Notes: generated from the letters alone by a model not told the origin. A stretch of DNA of 42,076 nt from Trueperaceae bacterium (GCA_011390675.1 JAABRX010000022.1:1-42076), one strand, 5' to 3'; shown: positions 1 to 8,407, counted from the stretch's first letter. A program made the numbers and translations.

Positions 1-777
1 GCCGAGCACCTCGCGGTGCAGCTCCTGGAGGAACTCGTGGATGCGTGGGCCGGACTCGACGAAGGGGAAGCCGTTGCCCAGCCCGTCGGGGCCGATCTCG
101 GTGGCGTCGCGGAGCGGCAGCTGCTTGCTGACGAGGTTGATCACGTCCATCCGGAAGCCGTCGACGCCGCGCGCCAGCCACCAGCGGAGCATGGCGTACA
201 GCGCCTCGCGCACCGGCGGGTGCTCCCAGTTGAGGTCGGGCTGCGAGGTGTCGAACAGGTGCAGGTAGTACGCGTCGGTCGCCGCGTCGTACGTCCAGGC
301 CGGGTCGCCGAAGTACCCACGCCAGTTGGTCGGCTCGGCGCCGGGCTCGCCGCCGCGGTGGCTGGGGCGCGGCGGGCGCCACCAGTACCAGTCGCGCATC
401 GGGTCGTCCGCCGAACGGCGCGCCTCTTGGAACCACGGGTGCGCGTCGGACGTGTGGTTCAGGACGACGTCCAGGACCAGCTTCATGCCGCGCGCGTGCA
501 GCGCGGCGATCAGCGCGTCGAGGTCGTCGAGGGTGCCGAACAGGGGGTCCACGCCCTGGTAGTCGGCGACGTCGTAGCCGCCGTCGCGCATGGGTGAGGG
601 GTAGACGGGGGAGAGCCACACCGCCTCGACGCCGAGCGCCTCGAGGTGGTCGAGGTGCTCGAGGGCGCCGCGCAGGTCGCCGACGCCGTCGCCGTCGGCA
701 TCCGCGAAGCTGCGGGGGTAGACCTGGTAGACGGTGGCCCGGGTCCACCACGGCGCGGTCGCGGGGTCTTGGTTCAT
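1..777 (-). CDS. GH13 alpha-glucosidase, 5' part (runs off the window)
   Basis: The frame is open for all 259 codons from an ATG at 777 to the window edge, so the C-terminal part of the enzyme is missing. The N-terminus has the typical VYQVYPRSFAD start of the (beta/alpha)8 barrel. Conserved region I is DVVLNHTSD at about residues 103-111. Region II is GFRMDVIN at 207-214, where Asp211 is the expected catalytic nucleophile. QPDLNWEHP (179-187) and the region II context match the oligo-1,6-glucosidase/alpha-glucosidase branch that cleaves terminal glucose from malto- or isomalto-oligosaccharides; the exact substrate cannot be read. There is no signal peptide, so it is probably cytoplasmic. I see no strong ribosome binding site before the ATG. 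It diverges from the DUF3817 gene at 869. Confidence 0.93.
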   Translation of the reverse strand, partial: MNQDPATAPWWTRATVYQVYPRSFADADGDGVGDLRGALEHLDHLEALGVEAVWLSPVYPSPMRDGGYDVADYQGVDPLFGTLDDLDALIAALHARGMKLVLDVVLNHTSDAHPWFQEARRSADDPMRDWYWWRPPRPSHRGGEPGAEPTNWRGYFGDPAWTYDAATDAYYLHLFDTSQPDLNWEHPPVREALYAMLRWWLARGVDGFRMDVINLVSKQLPLRDATEIGPDGLGNGFPFVESGPRIHEFLQELHREVLG

Positions 778-852
778 GGGCCACGGTACCAGCGGAATCG
801 CGTTGCGGCCAGGACGGGGGGCGCGGCGACGAACCGGGTCCGGGGCGCGCGG

Positions 853-858
853 TAGCCT
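853..858 (+). promoter_or_regulatory. -10 box TAGCCT for the DUF3817 gene
   Basis: TAGCCT lies 10 nt before the ATG at 869, and no Shine-Dalgarno sequence intervenes. Transcription should start at or next to the start codon (leaderless mRNA). Boxes of the same TAnnnT form recur at this spacing before other genes of the window. Confidence 0.45.
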
Positions 859-868
859 GCGCGCCTAG

Positions 869-1210
869 ATGCGCGAACCCGCCGCCGACCTCCTGCCCAT
901 CTTCCGCTTCGTCGCCCACCTCGAGGCCGTCTCCTGGACCGGCCTGCTGCTCGGCATGCTCTTCGAGCGCGTACTCACCCAGTACGCGGAGCTGGGCGAC
1001 CGGCTCGTAGCCGGGTTCGGCTCCGTCCACGGGCTGCTGGTGCTGGCGTTCGCGGGCCTCGGGATCGCGCTCGCGGTGGCGCGCCGGTGGCCGCCGAGCA
1101 TGTACGCGTGGGGCTTCCTGGCCGCACTGGTGCCGTTCGCGACGATCGCGTTCGACCGCTGGGCGATGCGGCACGGCCGGTACGCCGTTCGCCCCTCCCG
1201 CGGGCAGTAG
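869..1210 (+). CDS. DUF3817 integral membrane protein
   Basis: This 113-residue membrane protein has about three hydrophobic segments (roughly residues 20-33, 50-68 and 80-96). The N-terminal FRFVAHLEAVSWTGLLLGM and the central GSVHGLLVLAF fit the DUF3817 family, whose members are about 90-120 residues and of unknown function. The ATG at 869 follows a -10 box by 10 nt and has no ribosome binding site, which fits leaderless translation. It stands alone, divergent from the GH13 gene and convergent with the SnoaL-like gene. Function is unknown. Confidence 0.8.
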   Translation: MREPAADLLPIFRFVAHLEAVSWTGLLLGMLFERVLTQYAELGDRLVAGFGSVHGLLVLAFAGLGIALAVARRWPPSMYAWGFLAALVPFATIAFDRWAMRHGRYAVRPSRGQ

Positions 1211-1299
1211 GGACCGGACTTACGCGTCCGCGCCGCGACTCGGCTCAGCCATCGGAGCATCGTCGAGCGCCCGCTCCATGAACACCAGGGGCGGACCAC

Positions 1300-1731
1300 C
1301 TAGCTGGCCTCGTCCGTCGGTCCCGCGCCCGTCTGGCGAGCGTAGTCCGCGGCGTCGAACCAGCCGCGGGACGCGGTCACCTGCAGGTCCGCATCGAGGT
1401 CCCACTCTTCCCAACCGACCACGTGCAGCGGCCGGCCGCTGCCGGCGTGCGTCCCCGTGAAGGTCCACAGGTAGACGACGTGGTCGCCCGCGGCGCGGAC
1501 GCCGTCGCACGCGAGCGTGAGGTCGGGCACGTCCGCGTAGAAGCCGGCCGCCATCGCCGCCACCCCGGCGCGGCCGTCCCAGAGCTGACCGCGGTTGATG
1601 ACGATGCCGCCGTCGGGCGCGTAGCACGCTGCGACGGCCTCCGGCGAGCCGCTGTTCCAAGCGGCCGTGTAGCGGGTCGCGAGCGCGTCGAGCGCGGACG
1701 CTGCGATGGGCTTGGGTGCTTCCTGGGCCAT
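1300..1731 (-). CDS. SnoaL-like / DUF4440 cone-fold protein
   Basis: This 143-residue cytoplasmic protein has the NTF2-like pattern: an N-terminal helix LATRYTAAWNSGSPEAVAACY, then GGIVINRG, FYADVPDLTLACDGV and a C-terminal WEEWDLDADLQV strand region. The family includes small-molecule isomerases, cyclases and proteins of unknown role, so no substrate can be assigned. The ATG at 1731 is supported by a GGAGG at 1744-1740, eight bases upstream. The open frame continues further upstream but that extension lies before the ribosome binding site and is not believed. It is transcribed alone. Confidence 0.8.
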   Translation of the reverse strand: MAQEAPKPIAASALDALATRYTAAWNSGSPEAVAACYAPDGGIVINRGQLWDGRAGVAAMAAGFYADVPDLTLACDGVRAAGDHVVYLWTFTGTHAGSGRPLHVVGWEEWDLDADLQVTASRGWFDAADYARQTGAGPTDEAS

Positions 1732-1842
1732 GGGGGTCGCCTCCACGGGGGCACGCCGCCCGTGGGGGGCGGGCGTTCGATTGTTAGGTCGGAGAAGGCT
1801 AGCACGCGGCCGATGCGGGCGGAGGGGACGGCCGCCGCCGGT

Positions 1843-1848
1843 TAGCAT
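1843..1848 (+). promoter_or_regulatory. -10 box TAGCAT, leaderless start of the M20D amidohydrolase
   Basis: TAGCAT ends five bases before the ATG at 1854, with only cytosines between. This is one of the clearest leaderless promoters here: the transcript should begin on the start codon. Confidence 0.55.
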
Positions 1849-1853
1849 CCCCC

Positions 1854-3041
1854 ATGCCGACGACCCCGTTCGACGCCGCCGCGCGCGCGCTGCACTCCGA
1901 CCTGGTGGCGTGGCGCCGCCACCTGCATCGCCACCCCGAGCTTGCCTTTCGCGAGGTCGCGACCGCCGACTTCGTCCGCGAGCGCCTGGCCGAGCTCGGC
2001 ATCGAGGCGAGCGCGCCTTTGGCTGGGGGCACCGGCTTGACCGCGCTCGTGCGCGGTCGCGGCGATGGCCCCACCGTCGCGCTGCGCGCCGACATGGACG
2101 CACTGCCGATCCCCGAGGACACCCGTGCGGACTACGCGTCGACGGTCCCCGGTGTCGCGCACCTGTGCGGCCACGACGCACACACCGCGATGCTCCTCGG
2201 CGCCGCGACGCTGCTCCGGCGGCTGCCGCCCGCCTACGGGCACGTGAAGCTGCTGTTCCAACCGGCCGAGGAGGACGGGGGCGGGGCCGAGAAGATGATC
2301 GCCGACGGCGCCCTCGAGCGCCCTGCCGTGGGCGCGGTCTTCGCGCTGCACGTCGACCCGCGCTTCCCGGCGGGGCGCACCGGCGTGGTGGTGGGTCCGG
2401 CGCACGCCGCCGCCGACGGGCTCGACATCGAGGTCGTCGGTGCCGGCGGGCACGCGGCGTACCCGCACCTCTCGGTCGACGCGGTGACCGTCGCGGCGCA
2501 GGTGGTCACGGCGCTGCAGCATGTGGTGAGCCGGCACAGCGACCCGCTCGCGCCGCTCGTCCTGACGATCGGCACCATCCAGGGCGGCTTCGCGCGCAAC
2601 GTGATCGCGCCGTCGGTCAATCTTTCCGGCACGGTGCGCAGCTTCGACGCGGAGTTGCGTCAGGGGCTCCCCGGGTTGGTGGAGCGGGTGGTGCAGGGCG
2701 TGGTCGCGGCGCATGGCGCCACCGCGCGCGTGACCTACACCATGGGCTACCCGGCCACGATCAACGACCCGGCGCTGGTGCCGACCTTCGACGCCGCCGC
2801 GGCGGCGGTGGTAGGCGCCGACGCGCACGCGCACCTGGCGCCCACCATGGGCGGCGAGGACTTCGCGTACTACGCCGAACGGGTCCCGGCCGTGATCGGC
2901 CGCTTGGGGGTGCGCGACGAGGCGCGGGGGTTCGTCCATCCGTTGCACCACCCGCGCTTCGACCTCGACGAGGCCGCGCTGCCGCTCGGTGCGGCGCTGC
3001 TGGCGGAGGCGGCGCGGGGCTGGTTGGACACGCAAGCGTGA
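1854..3041 (+). CDS. M20D family amidohydrolase (IAA-amino acid / hippurate hydrolase type)
   Basis: At 395 residues this has the usual length of M20D metallopeptidases, which hydrolyse N-acyl amino acids. Motifs in order: RRHLHRHPELAF (21-32), RADMDALPI (78-86), the metal-binding HLCGHDAHTAM (103-113, with Cys105 and His107 as expected ligands), FQPAEE (135-140, catalytic and metal glutamates) and MGGEDFAYYAE near residue 340. The lid domain lies between about 190 and 300. There is no signal peptide, so the protein is cytoplasmic. The ATG is fixed by the -10 box directly upstream. The natural acyl-amino acid is not predictable. It ends in a hairpin shared with the convergent barrel gene. Confidence 0.93.
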   Translation: MPTTPFDAAARALHSDLVAWRRHLHRHPELAFREVATADFVRERLAELGIEASAPLAGGTGLTALVRGRGDGPTVALRADMDALPIPEDTRADYASTVPGVAHLCGHDAHTAMLLGAATLLRRLPPAYGHVKLLFQPAEEDGGGAEKMIADGALERPAVGAVFALHVDPRFPAGRTGVVVGPAHAAADGLDIEVVGAGGHAAYPHLSVDAVTVAAQVVTALQHVVSRHSDPLAPLVLTIGTIQGGFARNVIAPSVNLSGTVRSFDAELRQGLPGLVERVVQGVVAAHGATARVTYTMGYPATINDPALVPTFDAAAAAVVGADAHAHLAPTMGGEDFAYYAERVPAVIGRLGVRDEARGFVHPLHHPRFDLDEAALPLGAALLAEAARGWLDTQA

Positions 3042-3064
3042 GGCGGGGCTCGGGGCCCCGCCTC
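3040..3064. terminator. Convergent hairpin between the M20D and barrel genes
   Basis: GAGGCGGGGC (3040-3049) pairs perfectly with GCCCCGCCTC (3055-3064) around a 5-nt loop. It starts on the stop codon of the M20D gene and sits nine bases from the stop of the convergent gene, so it can serve both. There is no T tract, as is common in GC-rich genomes. Confidence 0.6.
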
Positions 3065-3072
3065 GGTTCCCC

Positions 3073-4311
3073 TCAGAACGCGACGCGCAGCGACGCCGTA
3101 GCGCCGCTCCGGTTGCGCCAATCGCCGAAGCGGGTGCCGTCCGCGCCGTAGGCGACGACGGCCTCGAGGGTGCCGGTGACGCCGCTGGCGAAGTCGTAGG
3201 CGACGCTCGGGCGCACCAGACCGGTGCCATCGAAGTCCTGGACCCAGGCGGCTTGCAGATCCGTGCGCGCGTTCACCGCTTGGTTGAGGATCGCCATGGT
3301 GCGCCACCCGAGCTCGACGCCACCGGGGGTGCCGTCGGGCGCTGCGTCGCGGGTCGTACCGTCGAGCACCAGTTGCAGCACCACGCGCGGGCCGCCGGGG
3401 ATGGGGGTCTCGCCGCCCACGACCACCTGGAAGCTGGGGTTGCCGATGGTGGGGTCGGTGCCACCCGGGTCGCGGGTGAAGGTGTAGGCCGCCTCGCCGC
3501 GGAGCACCACGGAGCCCAGCGCCACGGAGCCGTCGAGGCCCACGACTTCGATGCGGTCGTAGCGCAGCACGGGCTGCAGAACCACCTGCCCGGGGGTGCC
3601 GGTCGGCACGACCTCGGCGGACGCGGTCGGGGTGTCGCGCACGAGGTGCAGGTAGCTGACCGCGAGGTCGAAGCCGGCGGGTCGCCACTGCGCGCGGGCG
3701 GCGAACTGGACGTTGGCGAGGGCCGCTTCCGGGCGCTCGTCGCGGGCGGGGCGGGTCTCGACGACGGTCACGCCGGGCGGGAGCGTCGGGACGGGATCGC
3801 TGCGCCACGCCGCTTCGGGCGGCAACGAGGGCGTGAAGACGGGGAGCAGCGCGGCCTCGAGGGCGACGTCGCCCTCGAGGTACGCGCGCACGTGGACCAT
3901 GGGGGTGGCGAGCTTGACCGCGTCGATCGGGACGCGCAGGTCGCGCGGGTTGAGGCGGTCGATCGGGTTGACGGCGTCGGTCGAGCCCCACGACAGCGTC
4001 TGGTTGCCGGCGGTGAGCTCGACGTCGCCGAGGAACAGGCGCGCCCAGGCTTCGCCCAGGCGGAACTCGGTTCGGTCGAGGGCGGCGTCGGCTTCCAGGT
4101 CGAGGGCGACGCGGAAGGCGGCGGTCGGATAGAACTCGCTCCCGAACGCGCCGTCGAGCGCGCCCTGCGCCCGCGCGCCGGCGGCGCTGAGGTCGCCATC
4201 GATGGCCACGCCGAAGCGTGCGGTGACCGAGCCGCTCCACTCGGTGCGCACCTGCGCGAGCGCCGAAGCGCTCAGGGCGACGAGCGCCAGGGTGAGGACG
4301 ATGCGGCGCAC
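3073..4311 (-). CDS. Outer-membrane beta-barrel protein of the RND export locus
   Basis: This 412-residue protein has a clear signal peptide (about 1-19, ending SASALAQ). The rest alternates polar and hydrophobic residues in strand-sized segments. It ends in Phe (SLRVAF), as expected for the last strand recognised by the barrel-assembly machinery. The internal segment TAGNQTLSWGSTDAVNPIDR resembles DUF1302/alginate-export-like barrels that accompany MMPL-type pumps. It is last in a locus with the LolA-like protein (1 nt apart) and the RND pump, so it probably provides the outer-membrane step. The cargo, perhaps lipid-like, is unknown. The family call is by feel and needs a profile search. Confidence 0.72.
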   Translation of the reverse strand: MRRIVLTLALVALSASALAQVRTEWSGSVTARFGVAIDGDLSAAGARAQGALDGAFGSEFYPTAAFRVALDLEADAALDRTEFRLGEAWARLFLGDVELTAGNQTLSWGSTDAVNPIDRLNPRDLRVPIDAVKLATPMVHVRAYLEGDVALEAALLPVFTPSLPPEAAWRSDPVPTLPPGVTVVETRPARDERPEAALANVQFAARAQWRPAGFDLAVSYLHLVRDTPTASAEVVPTGTPGQVVLQPVLRYDRIEVVGLDGSVALGSVVLRGEAAYTFTRDPGGTDPTIGNPSFQVVVGGETPIPGGPRVVLQLVLDGTTRDAAPDGTPGGVELGWRTMAILNQAVNARTDLQAAWVQDFDGTGLVRPSVAYDFASGVTGTLEAVVAYGADGTRFGDWRNRSGATASLRVAF

Positions 4312-4312
4312 G

Positions 4313-5116
4313 TCAGCGCCTCAGGAAGCGTTCGGTGAAGACCTCGTCGGGCAGCTCGGCGTCCAGGGTCACGTCGCGCTGTCGGATCACGGTGACGGAG
4401 CCGCGATCGAGCGTCTCCATGCGGCGCTCCATCCCGAGCAGGTAATCGCCGACCTGCTGGACGTCGTGCACGGTCAGCTCCTTGATCGCCACGTCGCCGC
4501 GGTAGTAGACGACGCGCTCGGGGATCAGGGTCGCCTCGGGCACTTCCAGCACCAGGCGGTCGTAGGTGGAGCCCGATGCCTCCGTGGGCGTCGCCTCGAT
4601 CACGTAGCGCGGGCCGTCGTCGATGCGCACCAGCACGTAGGTGTAGTCGTCGGGGTCGATGCCCTCGACGTCCTCGTAGGCGAAGTCGGAGCCGAAGAAG
4701 GACTCGCCGCGTTGGCCGCCCGCGACGCGGCGGACGCGGTCCAGCGCGGGCAGGAAGACGAGCGTCTCGTCGACGGTGCCGTCGTCGATGCGCAGGAAGC
4801 CGGAGCCGGCGATGTCGGCCGGGGCCGTGAACTTGAGCAGGCGGCGCTCGTCGCCGGTCGACCAGGAGCGCATCTCGCGCGTGAGCGATTGCCCGGCGGC
4901 GTTGGTGATGGTCATCTCGAGGGTGGCCTCGATGCTGGCCGGCTCGGGTCGGGCCTGGACGGCCGCCATCAGCTCGTCGGCGCTGGCGTACGTCTGCGCG
5001 GCCGCGGGGGCGCCGAGCAGGGCGAGCGCCGCGACGAGCAGGAGGACGGCCGCGAGCAGGGCCGTGGGGCGGTGGACGGTGGTGGCAGTGGGCGTGGGGT
5101 GATCGGTTCGGTTCAC
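4313..5116 (-). CDS. LolA-like periplasmic protein (COG2834 type)
   Basis: This 267-residue protein has a signal peptide (hydrophobic about 18-37, ending APAAAQ). A LolA/LppX-like half-barrel follows: MTITNAAGQSLTREMRSW, a KFTAPADIAGSGFL strand pair, FLPALDRVRRVAGGQRGESFFGSDFAYED (around 130-160) and PERVVYYRGDVAIKEL. The FLPALxRVRR...FxGSDFxYED pattern is characteristic of the outer-membrane lipoprotein-sorting group that is repeatedly encoded beside MMPL/RND exporters. It probably binds a hydrophobic cargo in the periplasm between pump and barrel. The start overlaps the pump's stop by 4 bp (ATGA), indicating translational coupling. Confidence 0.87.
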   Translation of the reverse strand: MNRTDHPTPTATTVHRPTALLAAVLLLVAALALLGAPAAAQTYASADELMAAVQARPEPASIEATLEMTITNAAGQSLTREMRSWSTGDERRLLKFTAPADIAGSGFLRIDDGTVDETLVFLPALDRVRRVAGGQRGESFFGSDFAYEDVEGIDPDDYTYVLVRIDDGPRYVIEATPTEASGSTYDRLVLEVPEATLIPERVVYYRGDVAIKELTVHDVQQVGDYLLGMERRMETLDRGSVTVIRQRDVTLDAELPDEVFTERFLRR

Positions 5117-7395
5117 GTGGGGGTACCTCCGGGGTTGGGGACCTGGGTGGTGGCGAGCGCGGCCCCGCGCCCGCCCGGGTCGCGGAAGGCGACCAGGGCG
5201 ACGGCGGGGAGCAGGGTCAGGGTGGCGATGCCGACGAGCGCGACGGTCAGGACCATCAACCAGCCGAGCGTGGCGACCGGAACGAAGTCGGCGAAGGTCA
5301 GCGCGAAGAAGCCGACGCCGAGGGTGGTGGCGGTGAACAGGATCTGGCGCCCGGAGGTGATCACGGCGTGCTCGACGGCGTCCTCGGGGCCGCGACCGCG
5401 GCTGCGTTCCTCCATGTAGCGCACGGTGAGGTGGATCGCGTAGTCGCCCACCCCGATCGCCAAGGCGCCCATGAGCATGGTCGCGAGGTTGAGCGGGATG
5501 CCGGCCCAGCCGAGCAGGCCGTACTGCAGCGCGATGGTGGCGACCAGCGCGAGGATCGTGACGGCCGCGGCGCGGAACGAGCGCACCAGGCTGTCGATGG
5601 CGAGCACCAGGACGATCGCGAGCGTCAGGCTGATCAGGAAGTCGTGGCGCATCGCGTCCTCGACGGCGAGCTCGAGCACGGCCTGGCCCGTGAACCCGTA
5701 GGTCGCGCGGCCGCCGAGCGTGTCCTCGGCCATGCGCTCGAGGTCGGCGAGCACTTCGCGCCCGCGGGTGGTCGAGCCCGACTGGACCACCAGGTTGACG
5801 ACCGCGCTCTGCTCGTCGAGGGTGAGGAGCTTGGCGAGCTCCGCCGCGTCGCCCGACGACGTGTAGAGCAGGAGCTCCTGCGCCGCGGCCTGACGCGTCG
5901 GCGGCAACCCGTCCTCACCAGTGAGCGTCTGGTGGAGGGCGCGCATCACCTGCGTGATCGATTGGGCGCCGCCGACCTCGGGAAGCGTCTTCGCTTGCGC
6001 CTGGAAGGCCTCGAGCGCGCCCAGCACCTCGGGGTCGAGGATGTCGCCGTCGACGCGGACCTGCACCACCGAGCTGCCCCCAAGCGTGGCCTCGACCGTG
6101 CGCACGCTCTGGCGGGTCGGGCCGTCGGCGGGGAAGAAGGCGAGGATCGAGGTGTCGGCCTGGATCCGCACGATGCCCAGGAGCGCGCCCGCGACGAGCA
6201 CGGCGGCGACGCCCATCACCGCCTTGGGCCGACGGGTGACCAGGGCGGCGAGCCCCGCCAGCAGCCCGCGGATGCGGCCGGGGGCCTCGGGGTCGGGGAC
6301 GCGCTTGGGATCGGGGAGGAGGCGCAGGAGCGCGGGCAGCAGCACCAGCGCGGCGAAGAGCGAGGAGAGGACGCCCAGCGCGGCGACCAGACCGAGGCCG
6401 CGCACCATCGCCAAGTCCGAGAGCAAGAAGGTGCTCATGGCGGCCGAGATCGCCAGCCCCGAGACGAGCACGCCCAGCCCGGTGCGCTCGAAGGTGCGCC
6501 GCAGCGCCTCGAGCTTCTCGGTGCCGCGCGCCAGCTCGTAGTCGTAGCGCCCCAGCAAGTGCATCGAGAACGAAGCCCCGACGGCCATGACCGCGATCGG
6601 GCCGATCACCGTCAACGCCATGAGCTCCTGGCCGAGGAGCTGGAAGATGCCCATCCCCCAGACCACGCCGAGGACGATCTGCACCAGCGCCAGCGCGACG
6701 CGCCGGCCGGTGCGGAAGTTGATCCAGAGCATGATCAGGATGAGCGCGAGCGCGGTCGCGCCCAGCACCGGCAGGTCGCGCGCGATGATCGCGCGCAGCT
6801 CCATGGTGGTGAAGGCCGCGCCGGCCAGGGCGTGCTCGCCGGGCCAGGCGGCGTCGGTCGCGTCGGCCACCGTGCGCGCGTACGCCGCGGCGTCGATCGA
6901 CCCCTCGTACTCGATGATCAGGCTGGCGCGGCGGCCGGCGGCGTCGACGAAGACGACGTCCTGGTACATCTCCGCGCCCTCGAGGTACCGGCGCGCGTCG
7001 GCGATCGCGGCGGCGTCGGCCAGGTCGGCCGGGATCAGGTCGCCGACGATCAGGAAGCCGTCGTCGTCCTCGAGGCGCTTGGCGGTCGCGAGGGAGGTGA
7101 CGTCGCGGGTGCCCTCGAGCTGGTCGATGGCGCGCGTGAGCGCGCGCAGCGCCGCGAGCCCCTCACTGCTCCAGACGTCGCCCTCGACGACGAGGAGCAG
7201 CCGGTCGCCCTGGGCGAAGTCGACGGCGAGCTCGTCGGCGAGGATGGCGGCCGCCGATTCGGGCGGGTAGAGCGCGTCGGTGCTGCCGTCGGTGGTCGTC
7301 TGGATCGCGCGGCTCACGAAGAAGGCGGTGGCGAGCGCGAAGGCGATCACGACCACGAGGGAGTGGCGGAGGGCGAAGGCGGTCAGGGCGCGCAC
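5113..7395 (-). CDS. MMPL/RND superfamily exporter (COG1033 type)
   Basis: This 760-residue inner-membrane pump has two repeats. Each is one N-terminal membrane helix, a large periplasmic loop (about 35-195 and 415-570) and a bundle of five or more helices. The helix bundle segments (e.g. LTVIGPIAVMAVGASFSMHL) are typical of MMPL-type RND transporters, which use proton flux to export lipids or other hydrophobic compounds. It starts at GTG 7395, with a GAGGT about seven bases upstream. It is coupled to the LolA-like gene by an ATGA overlap. A TetR gene lies upstream, and an inverted repeat like the one before tetR lies about 90 bp upstream of its start. The cargo is not determinable. Confidence 0.92.
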   Translation of the reverse strand: MRALTAFALRHSLVVVIAFALATAFFVSRAIQTTTDGSTDALYPPESAAAILADELAVDFAQGDRLLLVVEGDVWSSEGLAALRALTRAIDQLEGTRDVTSLATAKRLEDDDGFLIVGDLIPADLADAAAIADARRYLEGAEMYQDVVFVDAAGRRASLIIEYEGSIDAAAYARTVADATDAAWPGEHALAGAAFTTMELRAIIARDLPVLGATALALILIMLWINFRTGRRVALALVQIVLGVVWGMGIFQLLGQELMALTVIGPIAVMAVGASFSMHLLGRYDYELARGTEKLEALRRTFERTGLGVLVSGLAISAAMSTFLLSDLAMVRGLGLVAALGVLSSLFAALVLLPALLRLLPDPKRVPDPEAPGRIRGLLAGLAALVTRRPKAVMGVAAVLVAGALLGIVRIQADTSILAFFPADGPTRQSVRTVEATLGGSSVVQVRVDGDILDPEVLGALEAFQAQAKTLPEVGGAQSITQVMRALHQTLTGEDGLPPTRQAAAQELLLYTSSGDAAELAKLLTLDEQSAVVNLVVQSGSTTRGREVLADLERMAEDTLGGRATYGFTGQAVLELAVEDAMRHDFLISLTLAIVLVLAIDSLVRSFRAAAVTILALVATIALQYGLLGWAGIPLNLATMLMGALAIGVGDYAIHLTVRYMEERSRGRGPEDAVEHAVITSGRQILFTATTLGVGFFALTFADFVPVATLGWLMVLTVALVGIATLTLLPAVALVAFRDPGGRGAALATTQVPNPGGTPT

Positions 7396-7476
7396 GAGGC
7401 GACCTCGGTGGGACGTGCGGGGGCGGCGCGGTGGGGCACGGGGTTCTCCGATCGGCGGTGGGATGGGACGGTCGTG

Positions 7477-7496
7477 TTGAGTGGGTGTTTACTCAA
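7477..7496. promoter_or_regulatory. Candidate TetR operator upstream of the RND pump
   Basis: TTGAGT-N8-ACTCAA is an inverted repeat. Its right arm and flank (GTGTTTACTCAAT) closely resemble the right arm of the repeat at 8210-8227 before tetR (GCGTTCACTCAAT). This suggests the same regulator controls both transcription units. Confidence 0.6.
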
Positions 7497-7540
7497 TATC
7501 GGCGGCGGCGGTGCCCGGCTCGGCCGGGTGGGGCAGAGGG

Positions 7541-8197
7541 TCATGGCGTCGGGTTCTGGGTCGGGTTCTGGGTCGGGGCGAGCGCGCCGTGGAGCCAGAC
7601 GTCGAGCAGCGCGGCGGTGAAGCGGGACGCTTCGACCTGCCAGGCGGCCTCGTCGAGGTCGGCGCGGGTGTAGAAGAACATCAGCAACGAGGAGAGGAAC
7701 GAGGCGGCCGCCACCGAGACCGGGAGGTCGGCGCGCAGTTCGCCGGCCGCGACCCGGCGCTGGAGGTAGCCCTCGAGGCCGCCGCGGATCTCGTCGAGCA
7801 GCCCTTGGAAGGCCGCGCCGACCTCGGGGTGGGCGTGGGACTCGCTGACCATCGTGATCACCAAGTCGCCCTGGCGGCGCACGAGTTCGACCCAGCCGCG
7901 GGCGATGAGCGGCATGGTGCGCACCACCGGTGCGTCGCCCTCGTCGCGGAGCAGCGTGCGGACCTGGGTCAGCAGGGCGCTGCGCTGGTTGACGACCTCG
8001 ACGAGCAGGTCGGCCTTGCCGCCGAAGTAGTGGTAGATGAGGCCCTCGGTGATGCCCGCGGCGCTCGCGATCGCTTTGGTGGTGGTGCCGGCGTAGCCGT
8101 GGTGGGCGAAGAGCGTGCAGGCGACGTCGAGGATCTGGCGGCGCCGCTCGTCGGGGGTGGCGCGGGCGGTCGTGGTTCGTTCCGGCATGCTCGGCAC
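7541..8197 (-). CDS. TetR-family repressor of the RND export locus
   Basis: This 218-residue protein has the N-terminal TetR helix-turn-helix at about residues 18-65 (RRQILDVACTLFAHHGYAGT, then KAIASAAGITEGLIYHYFGGK). The rest is a ligand-binding helical domain. Its effector is unknown; given the neighbours it may sense the exported hydrophobic compound. The ATG at 8197 has an alternative at 8188. An inverted repeat lies 13 bp upstream, and a related one precedes the pump, so autoregulation and control of the pump are likely. The last residues contain a perfect in-frame duplication (TQNPTQNP) from a 12-bp tandem repeat. Confidence 0.92.
   Translation of the reverse strand: MPSMPERTTTARATPDERRRQILDVACTLFAHHGYAGTTTKAIASAAGITEGLIYHYFGGKADLLVEVVNQRSALLTQVRTLLRDEGDAPVVRTMPLIARGWVELVRRQGDLVITMVSESHAHPEVGAAFQGLLDEIRGGLEGYLQRRVAAGELRADLPVSVAAASFLSSLLMFFYTRADLDEAAWQVEASRFTAALLDVWLHGALAPTQNPTQNPTP
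7551..7574. repeat. 12-bp tandem repeat, two copies, in the tetR 3' end
   Basis: GGGTTCTGGGTC occurs twice without interruption. It encodes a repeated QNPT at the C-terminus of the TetR protein. Length variation here would keep the frame. Confidence 0.85.
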
Positions 8198-8209
8198 CCC
8201 TCTCCTTGG

Positions 8210-8227
8210 ATTGAGCGTTCACTCAAT
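8210..8227. promoter_or_regulatory. Candidate TetR operator in the tetR promoter
   Basis: ATTGAG-CGTTCA-CTCAAT is an 18-bp inverted repeat starting 13 bp before the tetR ATG. It is the better of the two sites of this locus. Position and symmetry fit autorepression. Confidence 0.68.
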
Positions 8228-8319
8228 AACGGCACGATAGCCCTCGCGGCCATCGCTGTCAACGGCCCGGCGAGCGGACCGCGGCGGCGCGCGGCCTCCA
8301 GCGTCCGCCGTAAGCCGCG

Positions 8320-8370
8320 TGCGACCGCTGCGCCCGCCGCCGGTATCGGCGACGGGCGCAGCGGCTCGCA
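8320..8370. terminator. Long imperfect stem-loop downstream of nirS
   Basis: An 11-bp perfect stem (8326-8336 with 8353-8363) encloses an inner 5-bp stem (8338-8342 with 8347-8351, loop GTAT). It is extended outward by TGCGA/TCGCA (8320-8324, 8366-8370). It lies between the nirS stop and the tetR promoter, so it probably helps end nirS transcription. Its length exceeds a simple terminator. Confidence 0.5.
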
Positions 8371-8374
8371 TGGG

Positions 8375-8390
8375 GGGCGCCTTCGCGCCC
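8375..8390 (-). terminator. Short hairpin downstream of nirS
   Basis: GGGCGC-CTTC-GCGCCC lies 18 bases past the nirS stop codon. It has no T tract. Together with the longer stem-loop next to it, it forms the nirS 3' end. Confidence 0.45.
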
Positions 8391-8407
8391 GTTCCCTCAG
8401 GTTGGGG

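Noticed and set aside
1842-3230. Long open frame on the minus strand opposite the M20D gene
   Set aside because: It is arginine- and histidine-rich antisense sequence without domain motifs, as expected opposite GC-rich genes. The plus-strand gene has full M20D motifs.
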